Shown: positions 39,641 through 47,698 of the stretch, piece by piece
Layout of the letters: every line of letters begins with the position of its first letter
Position numbering within the stretch: the first letter of the stretch is position 1
From: Nucisporomicrobium flavum
GTDB taxonomy: Bacteria > Actinomycetota > Actinomycetes > Mycobacteriales > Micromonosporaceae
Reading direction: 5' to 3'
Assembly (NCBI RefSeq): GCF_016464385.1
Contig: NZ_JADMLH010000009.1
Span: 3,267 to 67,266 of the forward strand
DNA: 64,000 bases
Notes under the pieces: generated by a model
Seen by the model: only the letters and a program-made list of their open reading frames with translations
What the model was told of the DNA's origin: nothing
The model's database searches: none
Program-made: the position numbers and the translations under genes

Positions 39641-40519
39641 ATGGTCAGCAGAAACACCTTCGCCGCGCTCGGCGGCGCCGCTGTGCTCGCCGTCACGCTC
39701 ACCGCCTGCGCGCCCGCGGACGAGGAGGGCACCCCCGCCGCGAGCGGATCCGCCTCCGCCTCCAGCGCGGCCTGCGCCCCGGGCGCCCTCGACACGATGA
39801 CGCCGGGCAAGCTCACGATCGGCACCGACAACCCGGCGTACGAGCCGTGGTTCAGCGACAACAAGCCCGCCAACGGCAAGGGCTTCGAGTCCGCGGTGGC
39901 ATACCAGGTGGCCGAGCGCCTCGGCTACCCCGCGCCGAACGTGGTCTGGACCCAGGTGACGTTCAACAACGCGATCGCCCCGGGCCCGAAGACGTTCGAC
40001 TTCGACATCAACCAGTTCTCGGTCACGCCGGAGCGGCGCAAGGCGGTCGACTTCTCGTCGCCGTACTACCTGGTGCGCCAGACGGTGATCACGACCAAGG
40101 GCTCCAAGATCGCCGGCGCCAAGACGCTGGCCGAGCTCAAGGGCGCGAAGCTCGGCGCCCAGGTCGGCACGACCAGCTACCAGGCGATCACCGACCTGAT
40201 CAAGCCGGACGCCAAGCCGCAGGTGTTCAACAACAACGACGACGCCAAGAAAGCGCTGGAGAACAAGCAGGTCGACGGCATCGTGGTGGACCTGCCGACC
40301 GCGTTCTACATGACCGCGGCGGAGCTCGACGACGGCGTCATCGTCGGTCAGCTGCCGCAGGTCGGCGTGCCGGAGCAGTTCGGTCTGGTGCTCGACCTCG
40401 GCTCCAAGCTGACCCCGTGCGTGAGCGCGGCCGTCGACCAGCTGCGCCAGGACGGCACGCTCGCGGTGCTGGAGAAGACCTGGCTCGCCGGCAGCGGCGG
40501 GGCTCCCGAGCTTTCGTGA
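39641..40519 (+). CDS. Polar amino-acid-type ABC transporter substrate-binding lipoprotein
   Basis: The 292-residue lipoprotein has a lipobox LTAC (Cys near residue 23), a serine-alanine-rich linker, and a family 3 solute-binding fold. Supporting features are LTIGTDNPAYEPWF, FDFDINQFSVTPERRKAVDFSSPYY and LGAQVGTTSYQAI. These match glutamine/histidine/arginine-type binding proteins. Two cysteines in the mature part could pair. It overlaps the permease gene by four bases (GTGA). The precise ligand is not known. Confidence 0.92.
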   Translation: MVSRNTFAALGGAAVLAVTLTACAPADEEGTPAASGSASASSAACAPGALDTMTPGKLTIGTDNPAYEPWFSDNKPANGKGFESAVAYQVAERLGYPAPNVVWTQVTFNNAIAPGPKTFDFDINQFSVTPERRKAVDFSSPYYLVRQTVITTKGSKIAGAKTLAELKGAKLGAQVGTTSYQAITDLIKPDAKPQVFNNNDDAKKALENKQVDGIVVDLPTAFYMTAAELDDGVIVGQLPQVGVPEQFGLVLDLGSKLTPCVSAAVDQLRQDGTLAVLEKTWLAGSGGAPELS

Positions 40520-41364
40520 CCACCGAGCTCCACCGTCCCAGCGAGATCCAGCTCGGGCGGATCGCCTACCGGCGACGGCAGACGATCCGCTCGGTGCTGC
40601 TCGCCGCCCTGTCCACCGCGGTCGTCGGCGGCGCCCTCGCCTTCGCGGTCACCGGCGCACCCGGCTGGGACCGGGTCAAGTCGTCGTTCTTCGACCCGGA
40701 GGTCGCGCGCAAGTACCTGCCCGACGTCCTCGAAGGCCTCTGGCTGAACATCCGGCTGCTGGTCGTCTGCGCCGCGGCCGCGCTGGCGCTCGGCCTGCTG
40801 GTCGCGGTGCTGCGCACGCTGCGCGGACCGGTCTTCTTCCCGGTACGCGCGCTCGCGACCGGATACACGTACGCGTTCCGCGGCCTCCCGCTGATCATCG
40901 TGCTGTACGTGTGCACCCTCGGCGTGCCCGGGCTGCGGCTGCAGGGGATGCCGTCGGTGCTGGTGCTCGGCGGGGCGGCGCTGGTGATCACGTACGGGGC
41001 GTACCTCGCCGAGGTGTTCCGGGCCGGCATCGAGTCGGTGCACCCCAGCCAGCTGGCCGCCGCGCGCTCGCTCGGGCTCACGTACCGGCAGACGATGCGG
41101 CACGTGGTCCTGCCGCAGGCCGTACGCCGGGTCGCCCCGCCCCTGCTCAACGACACCGTGGCGCTGCAGAAGGACGTGGGGCTGGTGTCCCTCGCGGGCC
41201 CGATCGACGCCGTGCGCGCGGCTCAGATCGCCACCGCCCAGGACGCCAACTTCACGCCGTACATCGTGGCCGGGGTGCTGTTCGTCCTGCTCGCCCTGCC
41301 GCTCATCGGCGTCACCGACTGGGTGACGCTGCGCGCGGCCCGCCGCCAGTCCGCGGGGTCATGA
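40516..41364 (+). CDS. Amino-acid ABC transporter permease (HisM/GlnP type)
   Basis: The 282-residue permease has five to six membrane helices and the EAA-loop RAGIESVHPSQLAAARSLGLT near residue 170 that contacts the ATPase. The fold and YAFRGLPLIIVLY motif are those of polar amino-acid permeases. Only one permease gene is present, so it should work as a homodimer. It starts at a GTG overlapping the binding-protein gene; the long in-frame region upstream is not coding. Its stop overlaps the ATPase start. Confidence 0.93.
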   Translation: MTTELHRPSEIQLGRIAYRRRQTIRSVLLAALSTAVVGGALAFAVTGAPGWDRVKSSFFDPEVARKYLPDVLEGLWLNIRLLVVCAAAALALGLLVAVLRTLRGPVFFPVRALATGYTYAFRGLPLIIVLYVCTLGVPGLRLQGMPSVLVLGGAALVITYGAYLAEVFRAGIESVHPSQLAAARSLGLTYRQTMRHVVLPQAVRRVAPPLLNDTVALQKDVGLVSLAGPIDAVRAAQIATAQDANFTPYIVAGVLFVLLALPLIGVTDWVTLRAARRQSAGS

Positions 41365-42104
41365 TGCTGCTGTCGTGCGAGAACGTGCGCAAGGTCTTCG
41401 GGTCCCAGGTCGTCCTGGACGACCTGTCGCTCGACGTGGGCGAGCACGAGGTGGTGGCGCTGATCGGCGCGTCCGGCTCGGGCAAGTCCACGCTGCTGCG
41501 CTGCGTCAGCCTGCTCACCGGCGTGGACGACGGCACCATCCGGCTGGACGGCGAGGACATCACCGACCCGCGGGTGAACCCCGACCTGGTCCGCCGCCGC
41601 ATCGGCATGGTGTTCCAGGCGTACAACCTGTTCCCGCACATGACCGTGCTGCGCAACATCACGCTGGCGCCGGCCAAGGTGCACAAGCGCGCGGCGGCTG
41701 ACGTCCGTGACCAGGCGATGGAATGGCTGAAGCGGCTCGGCCTCGCCGACAAGGCGGACAGCTACCCCGACCGGCTCTCCGGCGGCCAGCAGCAGCGCGT
41801 CGCGATCGTCCGGGCGCTGGTGAACAGCCCGCGGCTCCTGCTGCTCGACGAGGTCACGTCGGCGCTCGACCCGGAACTGGTCGGCGAGGTGCTGACGATG
41901 ATCCGCGGCCTCAAGGAGGAGGGCATGACGATGGTCCTGGCCACCCACGAGATGGGCTTCGCCCGTCAGGTGGCGGACCGGGTCGTCTTCCTCGACGGCG
42001 GCCGGGTGCTCGAGTCCGGGCCGCCCGCGCAGGTGCTGGGCGACCCGGTGGAGCCCCGGACCCGCCAGTTCCTGGCCCGGATCATCGAGGCGGGAAGGCT
42101 CTAG
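41361..42104 (+). CDS. Amino-acid ABC transporter ATP-binding protein
   Basis: The 247-residue ATPase has Walker A GASGSGKST (near residue 36), Q-loop VFQAYNLFPHMTVL, signature LSGGQQQRVAI and Walker B LLLLDEVTSALDPE. The DEVTSALD sequence and length are of the GlnQ/HisP class. It completes the binding-protein/permease/ATPase trio. Its TAG stop lies in a CTAG palindrome shared with the ribH stop on the other strand. Confidence 0.94.
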   Translation: MMLLSCENVRKVFGSQVVLDDLSLDVGEHEVVALIGASGSGKSTLLRCVSLLTGVDDGTIRLDGEDITDPRVNPDLVRRRIGMVFQAYNLFPHMTVLRNITLAPAKVHKRAAADVRDQAMEWLKRLGLADKADSYPDRLSGGQQQRVAIVRALVNSPRLLLLDEVTSALDPELVGEVLTMIRGLKEEGMTMVLATHEMGFARQVADRVVFLDGGRVLESGPPAQVLGDPVEPRTRQFLARIIEAGRL

Positions 42105-42577
42105 CTTTTCTCCACGTGGCGGATGGCGAGCACGGCGTCCAGCACGGCGACCGTGCTCTGCCAGCCCTTGTCCTCGATCGAGTCCTCCAGACCGGCGCGG
42201 TCCTTGGCCTGGCCCAGGCTCTCCACGGTCAGCACGCCGTGCGCGACCGGCGTCCCGGCGTCCAGCGCCACCCGGGTCAGGCCCGCGGTGACCGAGTCGC
42301 AGACGTAGTCGAAGTGCGCGGTCTCGCCGCGGATGACCACACCCAGCGCCACCACGGCGTCGCACTTCTTCGCCAGCGCCTGCGCCACGATCGGCAGCTC
42401 GACCGAGCCCGCGACCCGGGTCACGATGACCTCGTCCACGCCGCACGCCTTCGCCGCCGCCTGCGCCCGGTCGACCATGTGGTCGACCAGGTCGGCGTGC
42501 CAGCGCGAGCCGACGATGCCGAGCTTGAGCCCGGCCGCGTCGACGGTGTTCAGGTGCGGGTCCCCGAAACCGGCCAT
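42101..42577 (-). CDS. ribH: 6,7-dimethyl-8-ribityllumazine synthase
   Basis: This enzyme makes the lumazine precursor of riboflavin and forms icosahedral or pentameric shells. The 158-residue protein has GSRWHADLVDHMVDRA and VVIRGETAHFDYVCDSV, with the catalytic histidine in the latter. It is normal in length with an eight-residue N-terminal extension. It is the last gene of the rib operon, 45 bases after ribBA. Confidence 0.96.
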   Translation of the reverse strand: MAGFGDPHLNTVDAAGLKLGIVGSRWHADLVDHMVDRAQAAAKACGVDEVIVTRVAGSVELPIVAQALAKKCDAVVALGVVIRGETAHFDYVCDSVTAGLTRVALDAGTPVAHGVLTVESLGQAKDRAGLEDSIEDKGWQSTVAVLDAVLAIRHVEKS

Positions 42578-42622
42578 GTTGCCCCCTTTTTGACGTATGT
42601 TCCCATGCCGGGCGAGGCCGGA

Positions 42623-43828
42623 TCAGCCCAACGCCTCGAACAGATGACCCATGCGGTCGCGCTTGGTCCGCAGGTAGCGCACGTTCTCCGGGTGCAGCCG
42701 CACGGGCAGCGCCTCCCGCCCGGTGATCGTCAGCCCGTACCCCTCCAGGCCCGCCCGCTTGGCCGGGTTGTTGGTGAGCAGCCGCATCGAGCGCACGCCG
42801 AGGTCGTACAGGATCTGCGCGCCGGTGCCGTAGTCGCGGGCGTCGGCGGGCAGGCCCAGCTCCAGGTTGGCGTCGACGGTGTCCAGGCCGCGGTCCTGCA
42901 ACTGGTACGCCTGCAGCTTGTGCAGCAGCCCGATCCCGCGCCCCTCGTGCCCGCGCATGTACAGCACCACTCCCCGCCCGGCCAGCGCCACCCGTTCCAG
43001 GGCGGCGTCGAGCTGAGGGCCGCAGTCGCAGCGTACGGACGCGAAGACGTCGCCGGTGAGGCACTCCGAGTGGACCCGGACCAGCACGTCCTCGCCGTCG
43101 CCGAGGTCGCCGTACACCAGGGCCACGTGCTCGGCGCCGTCGACGGCCGCGCGGTAGCCGACCGCCGTGAAGTCACCGTGCTCGGTGGGCAGCCGGGTCT
43201 CGACGACCCGCTCCACCTGCTGCTCGTGCCGCCGCCGGTACGCGATCAGCTGCTCGATGCTGATCACCGCCAGGTCGTGCTCGGCGCCGAACTTCTCCAG
43301 GTCGGGCAGGCGCATCATCGTGCCGTCGTCGTTGACCATCTCGCAGATCACCCCGGCCGGCCGCAGCCCCGCCAGCACGGCCAGGTCGATCGCGGCCTCG
43401 GTGTGCCCGGGCCGGCGCAGCACGCCACCCGGCTTGGCACGCAGCGGCACCACGTGCCCCGGCCGGGACAGGTCGGTCGGCTTGGTGTCCGCGCCGGCCA
43501 GCAGCCGGATCGTGTGCGCCCGGTCGGCGGCCGAGATGCCGGTGGCGATGCCCGCGGCGGCGTCCACGGTGACCGCGTACGCCGTCCCGCGCCGGTCCTG
43601 GTTGGTGTGGAACATCGGCGGCAGGTCCAGCCGGTCCGCCTCGTCCTCGGTCAGCGGCACGCAGATGTAGCCGGAGGTGTACCGCACCATGAACGCGACC
43701 AGTTCCGGCGTGGCGTGCTCGGCGGCGAAGATCAGATCGCCCTCGTTCTCGCGGTCCTCGTCGTCGACCACGATCACGGGACGGCCGGCGGCGATGTCGG
43801 CCACGGCCCGGGACACATCAGCGAGCAT
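42623..43828 (-). CDS. ribBA: Bifunctional 3,4-dihydroxy-2-butanone 4-phosphate synthase / GTP cyclohydrolase II
   Basis: This protein supplies both precursors of lumazine. Residues about 1-200 are the RibB part (VVDDEDRENEGDLIFAAE, the acidic metal site). Residues about 205-401 are the GTP cyclohydrolase II part, with the zinc cysteines in HSECLTGD and VRCDCGPQ, and RGHEGRGIGL. The 401-residue length is standard. The ATG at 43828 overlaps the ribE 3' end by 11 bases, so translation is likely coupled. Confidence 0.97.
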   Translation of the reverse strand: MLADVSRAVADIAAGRPVIVVDDEDRENEGDLIFAAEHATPELVAFMVRYTSGYICVPLTEDEADRLDLPPMFHTNQDRRGTAYAVTVDAAAGIATGISAADRAHTIRLLAGADTKPTDLSRPGHVVPLRAKPGGVLRRPGHTEAAIDLAVLAGLRPAGVICEMVNDDGTMMRLPDLEKFGAEHDLAVISIEQLIAYRRRHEQQVERVVETRLPTEHGDFTAVGYRAAVDGAEHVALVYGDLGDGEDVLVRVHSECLTGDVFASVRCDCGPQLDAALERVALAGRGVVLYMRGHEGRGIGLLHKLQAYQLQDRGLDTVDANLELGLPADARDYGTGAQILYDLGVRSMRLLTNNPAKRAGLEGYGLTITGREALPVRLHPENVRYLRTKRDRMGHLFEALG

Positions 43829-44420
43829 TGCGGTCTCCCAGCATCTTCTCGACGTACTTGGCGATGACGTCGACCTCGAGGTTCACCGGGTCGCCGGGGC
43901 CCTTGGCGCCGAGCACGGTGAGCTTGAGCGTGGTGGGGATCAGCCCGACCGCGAACGAGTCGGCGGTGACCTCCATGACGGTCAGCGAGACGCCGTCCAC
44001 GGTGATCGAGCCCTTCTCCACGACGTAGCGCGACAGCTCGGCCGGCAGCGAGAAGCGCAGCACCTCCCACTGCTCGGCGGGCTCGCGGGACAGGATCGTG
44101 GCGACCCCGTCGACGTGGCCCTGCACGAGATGCCCGCCGAGGCGCGAGCCGACCGTCGCGGCCCGCTCGAGGTTGACCGGGCTGCCCTCGCGCAGCGCGC
44201 CGAGCGAGGACCGCTTGAGGGTCTCCCCCATGACGTCGGCGGTGAAGACGCCGTCGGTGGCCTCGAGAACGGTGAGACAGACCCCGTTGACGGCGATGGA
44301 GTCGCCATGCCGCGCGTCGGATGTGACAAGCGGTCCGCGTACGGCGATGAGCGCCGAGTCGCCTCCCGCGTCGGTGAGCCGGACGACCTCACCCAGTTCT
44401 TCGACGATCCCCGTGAACAT
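43818..44420 (-). CDS. ribE: Riboflavin synthase alpha chain
   Basis: The 200-residue enzyme dismutates two lumazine molecules to riboflavin. It has two similar lumazine-binding barrels. The first begins MFTGIVEELGEV with GDSIAVNGVCLTV. The second begins with LVQGHVDGVATI and GSITVDGVSLTV. Both active-site loops are intact. The ATG overlaps the ribD stop by one base (TGATG). Confidence 0.96.
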   Translation of the reverse strand: MFTGIVEELGEVVRLTDAGGDSALIAVRGPLVTSDARHGDSIAVNGVCLTVLEATDGVFTADVMGETLKRSSLGALREGSPVNLERAATVGSRLGGHLVQGHVDGVATILSREPAEQWEVLRFSLPAELSRYVVEKGSITVDGVSLTVMEVTADSFAVGLIPTTLKLTVLGAKGPGDPVNLEVDVIAKYVEKMLGDRNAR

Positions 44421-45475
44421 CAGGCCTCCTTGGGCCGCAGCGATGCAACAAAACGCAGGTCGGGGCCGATCTGCGTGACTTCGATGAGGTCCAGGTCGAT
44501 CGCCTCGGCGATCGTGGTGACGCCCGCGCCGACCAGGGCCGCGCGCCCCGCGCCGAGCAGCTTGGGCGCCACGTAGCCGATCACCCGGTCGACCAGGCCG
44601 GCCGCGAGGAACGCGCCCGCCAGCGTCGGGCCGCCCTCCAGGAGGGCCGCGCGCACGCCGCGGGCGTACAGCTCGCGCAGCAGGGCGGACAGGTCGACGT
44701 GGCCGCCGGGTCCGGCGCCGACCGCGGCCGCCGTCGCGATCCAGGTCTCGGCGGCGGCGTCCCGCACGCGCGCCTTTTCGGGGGTACGCCCGGAGGAGTC
44801 AACCACCACCCGCAGCGGCTGCTTGATCGCGAGGCTGCCGTCGCGCAGGTCCCGCACGGTGAGCTGAGGGTCGTCGGCGAGCACCGTGCCGACCCCCGCG
44901 ACGATGGCGTCGACGGTGCTGCGCAGCCGGTGCACATCGCGGCGGGCCGGCTCCGAGGTGATCCACATGCTGGTGCCGTCGGCCGCCGCCGAGCGCCCGT
45001 CGAGGGTGGCCGCGTACTTCCACGTCACGTACGGGCGGCTGCGGCGTACGGCGGTCAGCCAGGCCACGTTGCCCGCCTCGGCCTCCTGCCGGCGTACCCC
45101 CGTCTCGATCTCCACCCCGGCGGCCCGCAGCGTCGCCGCGCCCCCGGCCGCGACGGGCGTCGGGTCGTCGACGGCGATGACCACCCGGGTGATGCCGGCG
45201 GCGATCAGGGCCTGGGCGCACGGCCCGGTGCGGCCGGTGTGATTGCAGGGCTCGAGCGTGACCACCGCCGTCCCGCCGCGGGCGCGCTTCCCGGCCTGCG
45301 CCAGCGCCACGATCTCGGCGTGCGGGCCGCCCGCGTACGCGTGGAAGCCCTCGCCGACCACCTCACCGTCGGCGCTGAGCAGCAGGCAGCCGACGACCGG
45401 GTTGGGGCTGGTGGTGCCGAGGCCCCGGGCGGCAAGCGCGATCGCGCGGCGCATCGCCTCGTCCTCGGTGACCAT
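44420..45475 (-). CDS. ribD: Bifunctional riboflavin deaminase-reductase RibD
   Basis: RibD carries out deamination and then side-chain reduction of the pyrimidine intermediate. The 351-residue product has a zinc deaminase domain (GPHAEIVAL and LEPCNHTGRTGPC, with His and two Cys ligands) in residues 1-150. The reductase domain (YVTWKYAATLDGRSAAADG, LLEGGPTLAGAFL) follows. It is the first gene of the rib operon. A GGGAAGG ribosome site before the ATG lies in a hairpin below the FMN riboswitch, so ribD translation is likely flavin-repressed. Confidence 0.96.
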   Translation of the reverse strand: MVTEDEAMRRAIALAARGLGTTSPNPVVGCLLLSADGEVVGEGFHAYAGGPHAEIVALAQAGKRARGGTAVVTLEPCNHTGRTGPCAQALIAAGITRVVIAVDDPTPVAAGGAATLRAAGVEIETGVRRQEAEAGNVAWLTAVRRSRPYVTWKYAATLDGRSAAADGTSMWITSEPARRDVHRLRSTVDAIVAGVGTVLADDPQLTVRDLRDGSLAIKQPLRVVVDSSGRTPEKARVRDAAAETWIATAAAVGAGPGGHVDLSALLRELYARGVRAALLEGGPTLAGAFLAAGLVDRVIGYVAPKLLGAGRAALVGAGVTTIAEAIDLDLIEVTQIGPDLRFVASLRPKEA

Positions 45476-45483
45476 CTCTCTGC

Positions 45484-45519
45484 CCTTCCCTGACGCGGTA
45501 CGGTCACGCGCCGGGAAGG
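45484..45519 (-). promoter_or_regulatory. Ribosome-site-sequestering hairpin downstream of the FMN riboswitch
   Basis: On the minus strand CCTTCCC (45513-45519) and GGGAAGG (45484-45490) are perfectly complementary, with CGCG pairs inside. The 3' arm is the ribD ribosome site. This suggests translational control by the upstream FMN riboswitch. Confidence 0.5.
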
Positions 45520-45648
45520 TGAGGGAAACAAAGCCGGAAACCGGACATCAGGGTACGCTTCGCGCGCCCCGGGCGAGGGTACGGCGTCGACACGCCCACG
45601 GCACTGCGCCCGGGCGGGCCGACCCGTTGGACACCTCGGTCCTGTTCC

Positions 45649-45830
45649 CGCGCGCTGTCTCCCATCCGGACTGTCTGACCGATCGGCGTGTGCCGGTCGA
45701 TCAACCGTCGGCCCCGGAGTCTCACCAGGTCCACCGGCCGCCGAGGTCGACGTCCGGGTCGCGGGCTTACCCTCCCGTCAGGGAAGGATCACCGCCGGTT
45801 CGGAATTTCACCGAGTCCCGCCAGCGCGTG
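45649..45830 (-). ncRNA. FMN riboswitch (RFN element)
   Basis: The minus strand carries the conserved RFN blocks in order: GGTGAAATTCCGAACCGGCGGT, in two parts, near the 5' end; GAGGGTAAGCCCGCGA; GGTGAGACTCCGGGGCCGACGGT, in parts; and CAGTCCGGATGGGAGACAGCGCG at the 3' end. The 5' CGCGCTGG and 3' ACAGCGCG ends can pair as the closing helix. It lies about 175 bases before ribD and should switch off the rib operon when FMN is bound. Confidence 0.95.
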
Positions 45831-45890
45831 GTGGGTCACCGGCCAGTCTTCCACGACTTCCGCGATCTGCCACCTGCCGGGCGACCCACG

Positions 45891-46913
45891 TCACAGGGTC
45901 GGTTCGTCGTCCAGGTCCGAGTCGCTGCGCCGGCGGTCGATGGCCACGTACGAGCCGGGCTGGCTCTTGGCCACCTTCTTCATCTCCGACGCGACCGCCA
46001 CGACGGCGCGGTGGTCGTCGTACAGCCGGCCGCCCGCGATGGACTGCGCGACACCGATCGAGAGCGTGACCAGCGCGGCCCGCTGCTTGCCACCGCGCCG
46101 GTCCGGCACCTCGATGTAGCCGCGCTGGGCGTCCTCGGGGTCGTACAACTGGTCGGCGGAGGCCTCGAAATCGGTGACCATGTGCTTGGTCAGCGGCAGC
46201 ACCTGGTCGGGGTGGCAGATGAACACGAAGTCGTCGCCGCCGATGTGGCCCAGGAACACCGGCGGGCGCCCGGCGGCGGCCGCGGCCCGGTGCAGGCTGC
46301 GCGCCAGCACGGTGATGAACTCGTCGCCGCGGTCGAAGCCGTACACGTCGTTGACCGGCTTGAACCGGTCGATGTCGACGTAGCCGACGGAGAAGTCGCC
46401 GCTCGCCTTCATCCGGTCCACGATCTCGCGGGTGACGCGCGCGTTGCCGGGCAGGCCGGTCAGCGGCGACACCTCGCGGAACTCCTTGTTACGCCGCAGC
46501 GTCGAGGAGACCCGGGCGATGAGCTCGGCGGTGTCGAACGGCTTGACCAGGTAGTCGTCGACGCCCGCGGTGAGGCCGACGACCTTGTCGACGGTCATGC
46601 CCTTGGCGGTCAGCATGATCACCGGGAGCGCGGAGGTGAGCGGCTCGGCGCGCAGCCGGCGGGTCAGCTCGACGCCGTCCATCTGCGGCATCATCCAGTC
46701 CACCACCGCCAGGTCGGGGCGGCGGGTCTCCATCAGCTCCAGCGCCTCCTGGCCGTTACGGGCGCGGACCACGTCGAAGCCGTGCACCTCGAGGTTGAAG
46801 GCGACGAACCCGGCGATGTCGGCGTCGTCGTCCACGACCATGATCAGGTCGCGTTTCTCCTCGGGCTCGCTGCCCGGCCCCTCGCCGGCGCGGCGGACGA
46901 CGCCGGTGCTCAT
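45891..46913 (-). CDS. PleD-like response regulator with a GGDEF-type domain
   Basis: The 340-residue protein has a receiver domain (phosphoacceptor Asp near residue 71 in VVDWMMPQMDG, lysine in LVKPFD) and a GGDEF-type domain. Its signature reads IGGDDF instead of GGDEF, and I see no RxxD inhibitory site in front of it. Activity as a diguanylate cyclase is thus uncertain. The domain contains LTGLPGNARVTREIVDRM, the usual start. It is coupled by ATGA to rpe upstream and ends 60 bases before the FMN riboswitch. Confidence 0.88.
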   Translation of the reverse strand: MSTGVVRRAGEGPGSEPEEKRDLIMVVDDDADIAGFVAFNLEVHGFDVVRARNGQEALELMETRRPDLAVVDWMMPQMDGVELTRRLRAEPLTSALPVIMLTAKGMTVDKVVGLTAGVDDYLVKPFDTAELIARVSSTLRRNKEFREVSPLTGLPGNARVTREIVDRMKASGDFSVGYVDIDRFKPVNDVYGFDRGDEFITVLARSLHRAAAAAGRPPVFLGHIGGDDFVFICHPDQVLPLTKHMVTDFEASADQLYDPEDAQRGYIEVPDRRGGKQRAALVTLSIGVAQSIAGGRLYDDHRAVVAVASEMKKVAKSQPGSYVAIDRRRSDSDLDDEPTL

Positions 46914-47632
46914 GAGTGCGCCAGGGATCGCTCGGCGAGGGCCCGCAGCTTGCGGACCGCCTCGGCGGGGTCGTCGGCGCCGTACACCGCGGTGCCGGCC
47001 ACGAACGCGTCGGCGCCCGCCGCCGCGGCCTGCTCGATCGTGTCGGCCGCGATGCCACCGTCCACCTCCAGGCGCACCTGCAGGTCCTTGGCGGTGATCC
47101 GGCGCCGCACGTCGCGGACCTTGTCCAGCATCTCCGGCAGGAACTTCTGGCCGCCGAAACCGGCCTTGATCGTCATGATCAGCAGGGTGTCCAGGTAGGG
47201 CAGGAGCTCCAGGTACGGCTCCACCGGCGTGTCCCGGTCGATCGCCAGCCCCGCCTTCGCCCCGGCCGCCCGCAGCGTCTTCGCCAGCGCCACCGGGTTC
47301 TCACAGGCCTCGGCGTGGAACGTCACGTTGTACGCGCCGGCCTCCGCGTACCCGGGCGCCCAGCGCTCCGGGTCGGTGATCATCAGGTGCACGTCGAACG
47401 GGATGGTCGTCGCCTTGCGCAGGCTCTGCACCACGGGCAGGCCGATGGTCAGATTCGGCACGAAATGGTTGTCCATGACGTCCACGTGCACCCAGTCGGC
47501 CGCCCCCTCGATGTCGCGCACCGCGTCGGCGAGGTGCGCGAAGTCCGCGGCGAGGATGCTGGGCGCGATGATGCTGGGGGCTGTCGTACCAGGGACGGTC
47601 GTGCTAGGGGCGGTGATCGGCGATGACTCCAC
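46910..47632 (-). CDS. rpe: Ribulose-phosphate 3-epimerase
   Basis: This TIM-barrel enzyme interconverts ribulose 5-phosphate and xylulose 5-phosphate. The product has IAPSILAADF, HVDVMDNHFVPNLTIG, FDVHLMI and LEVDGGIAADT, with all metal and catalytic residues. There is an unusual N-terminal extension of about 25 residues, rich in Thr, Pro and Ser (TAPSTTVPGTTAPS). I start at the GTG at 47632. A TACACT -10-like element ends six bases before it, so the mRNA could be leaderless there; a second in-frame GTG at 47653 is an alternative. It is followed by the GGDEF gene. Confidence 0.93.
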   Translation of the reverse strand: MESSPITAPSTTVPGTTAPSIIAPSILAADFAHLADAVRDIEGAADWVHVDVMDNHFVPNLTIGLPVVQSLRKATTIPFDVHLMITDPERWAPGYAEAGAYNVTFHAEACENPVALAKTLRAAGAKAGLAIDRDTPVEPYLELLPYLDTLLIMTIKAGFGGQKFLPEMLDKVRDVRRRITAKDLQVRLEVDGGIAADTIEQAAAAGADAFVAGTAVYGADDPAEAVRKLRALAERSLAHS

Positions 47633-47638
47633 CGGTGA

Positions 47639-47644
47639 AGTGTA
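47639..47644 (-). promoter_or_regulatory. Possible -10 element giving a leaderless rpe mRNA
   Basis: TACACT on the minus strand, spaced six bases from a GTG that can start rpe. There is no clear -35 box and no Shine-Dalgarno site, which fits leaderless translation common in actinobacteria. Confidence 0.3.
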
Positions 47645-47698
47645 TGGCCTCACGTGCGGGGCCCGGGATACTCATGGGGTTCTCCCGGGGAGGCTGGC

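Noticed and set aside
45243..47198. 651-codon plus-strand frame across the FMN riboswitch and GGDEF gene
   Set aside because: Runs antisense through a well-supported riboswitch and two recognised genes; no motif.
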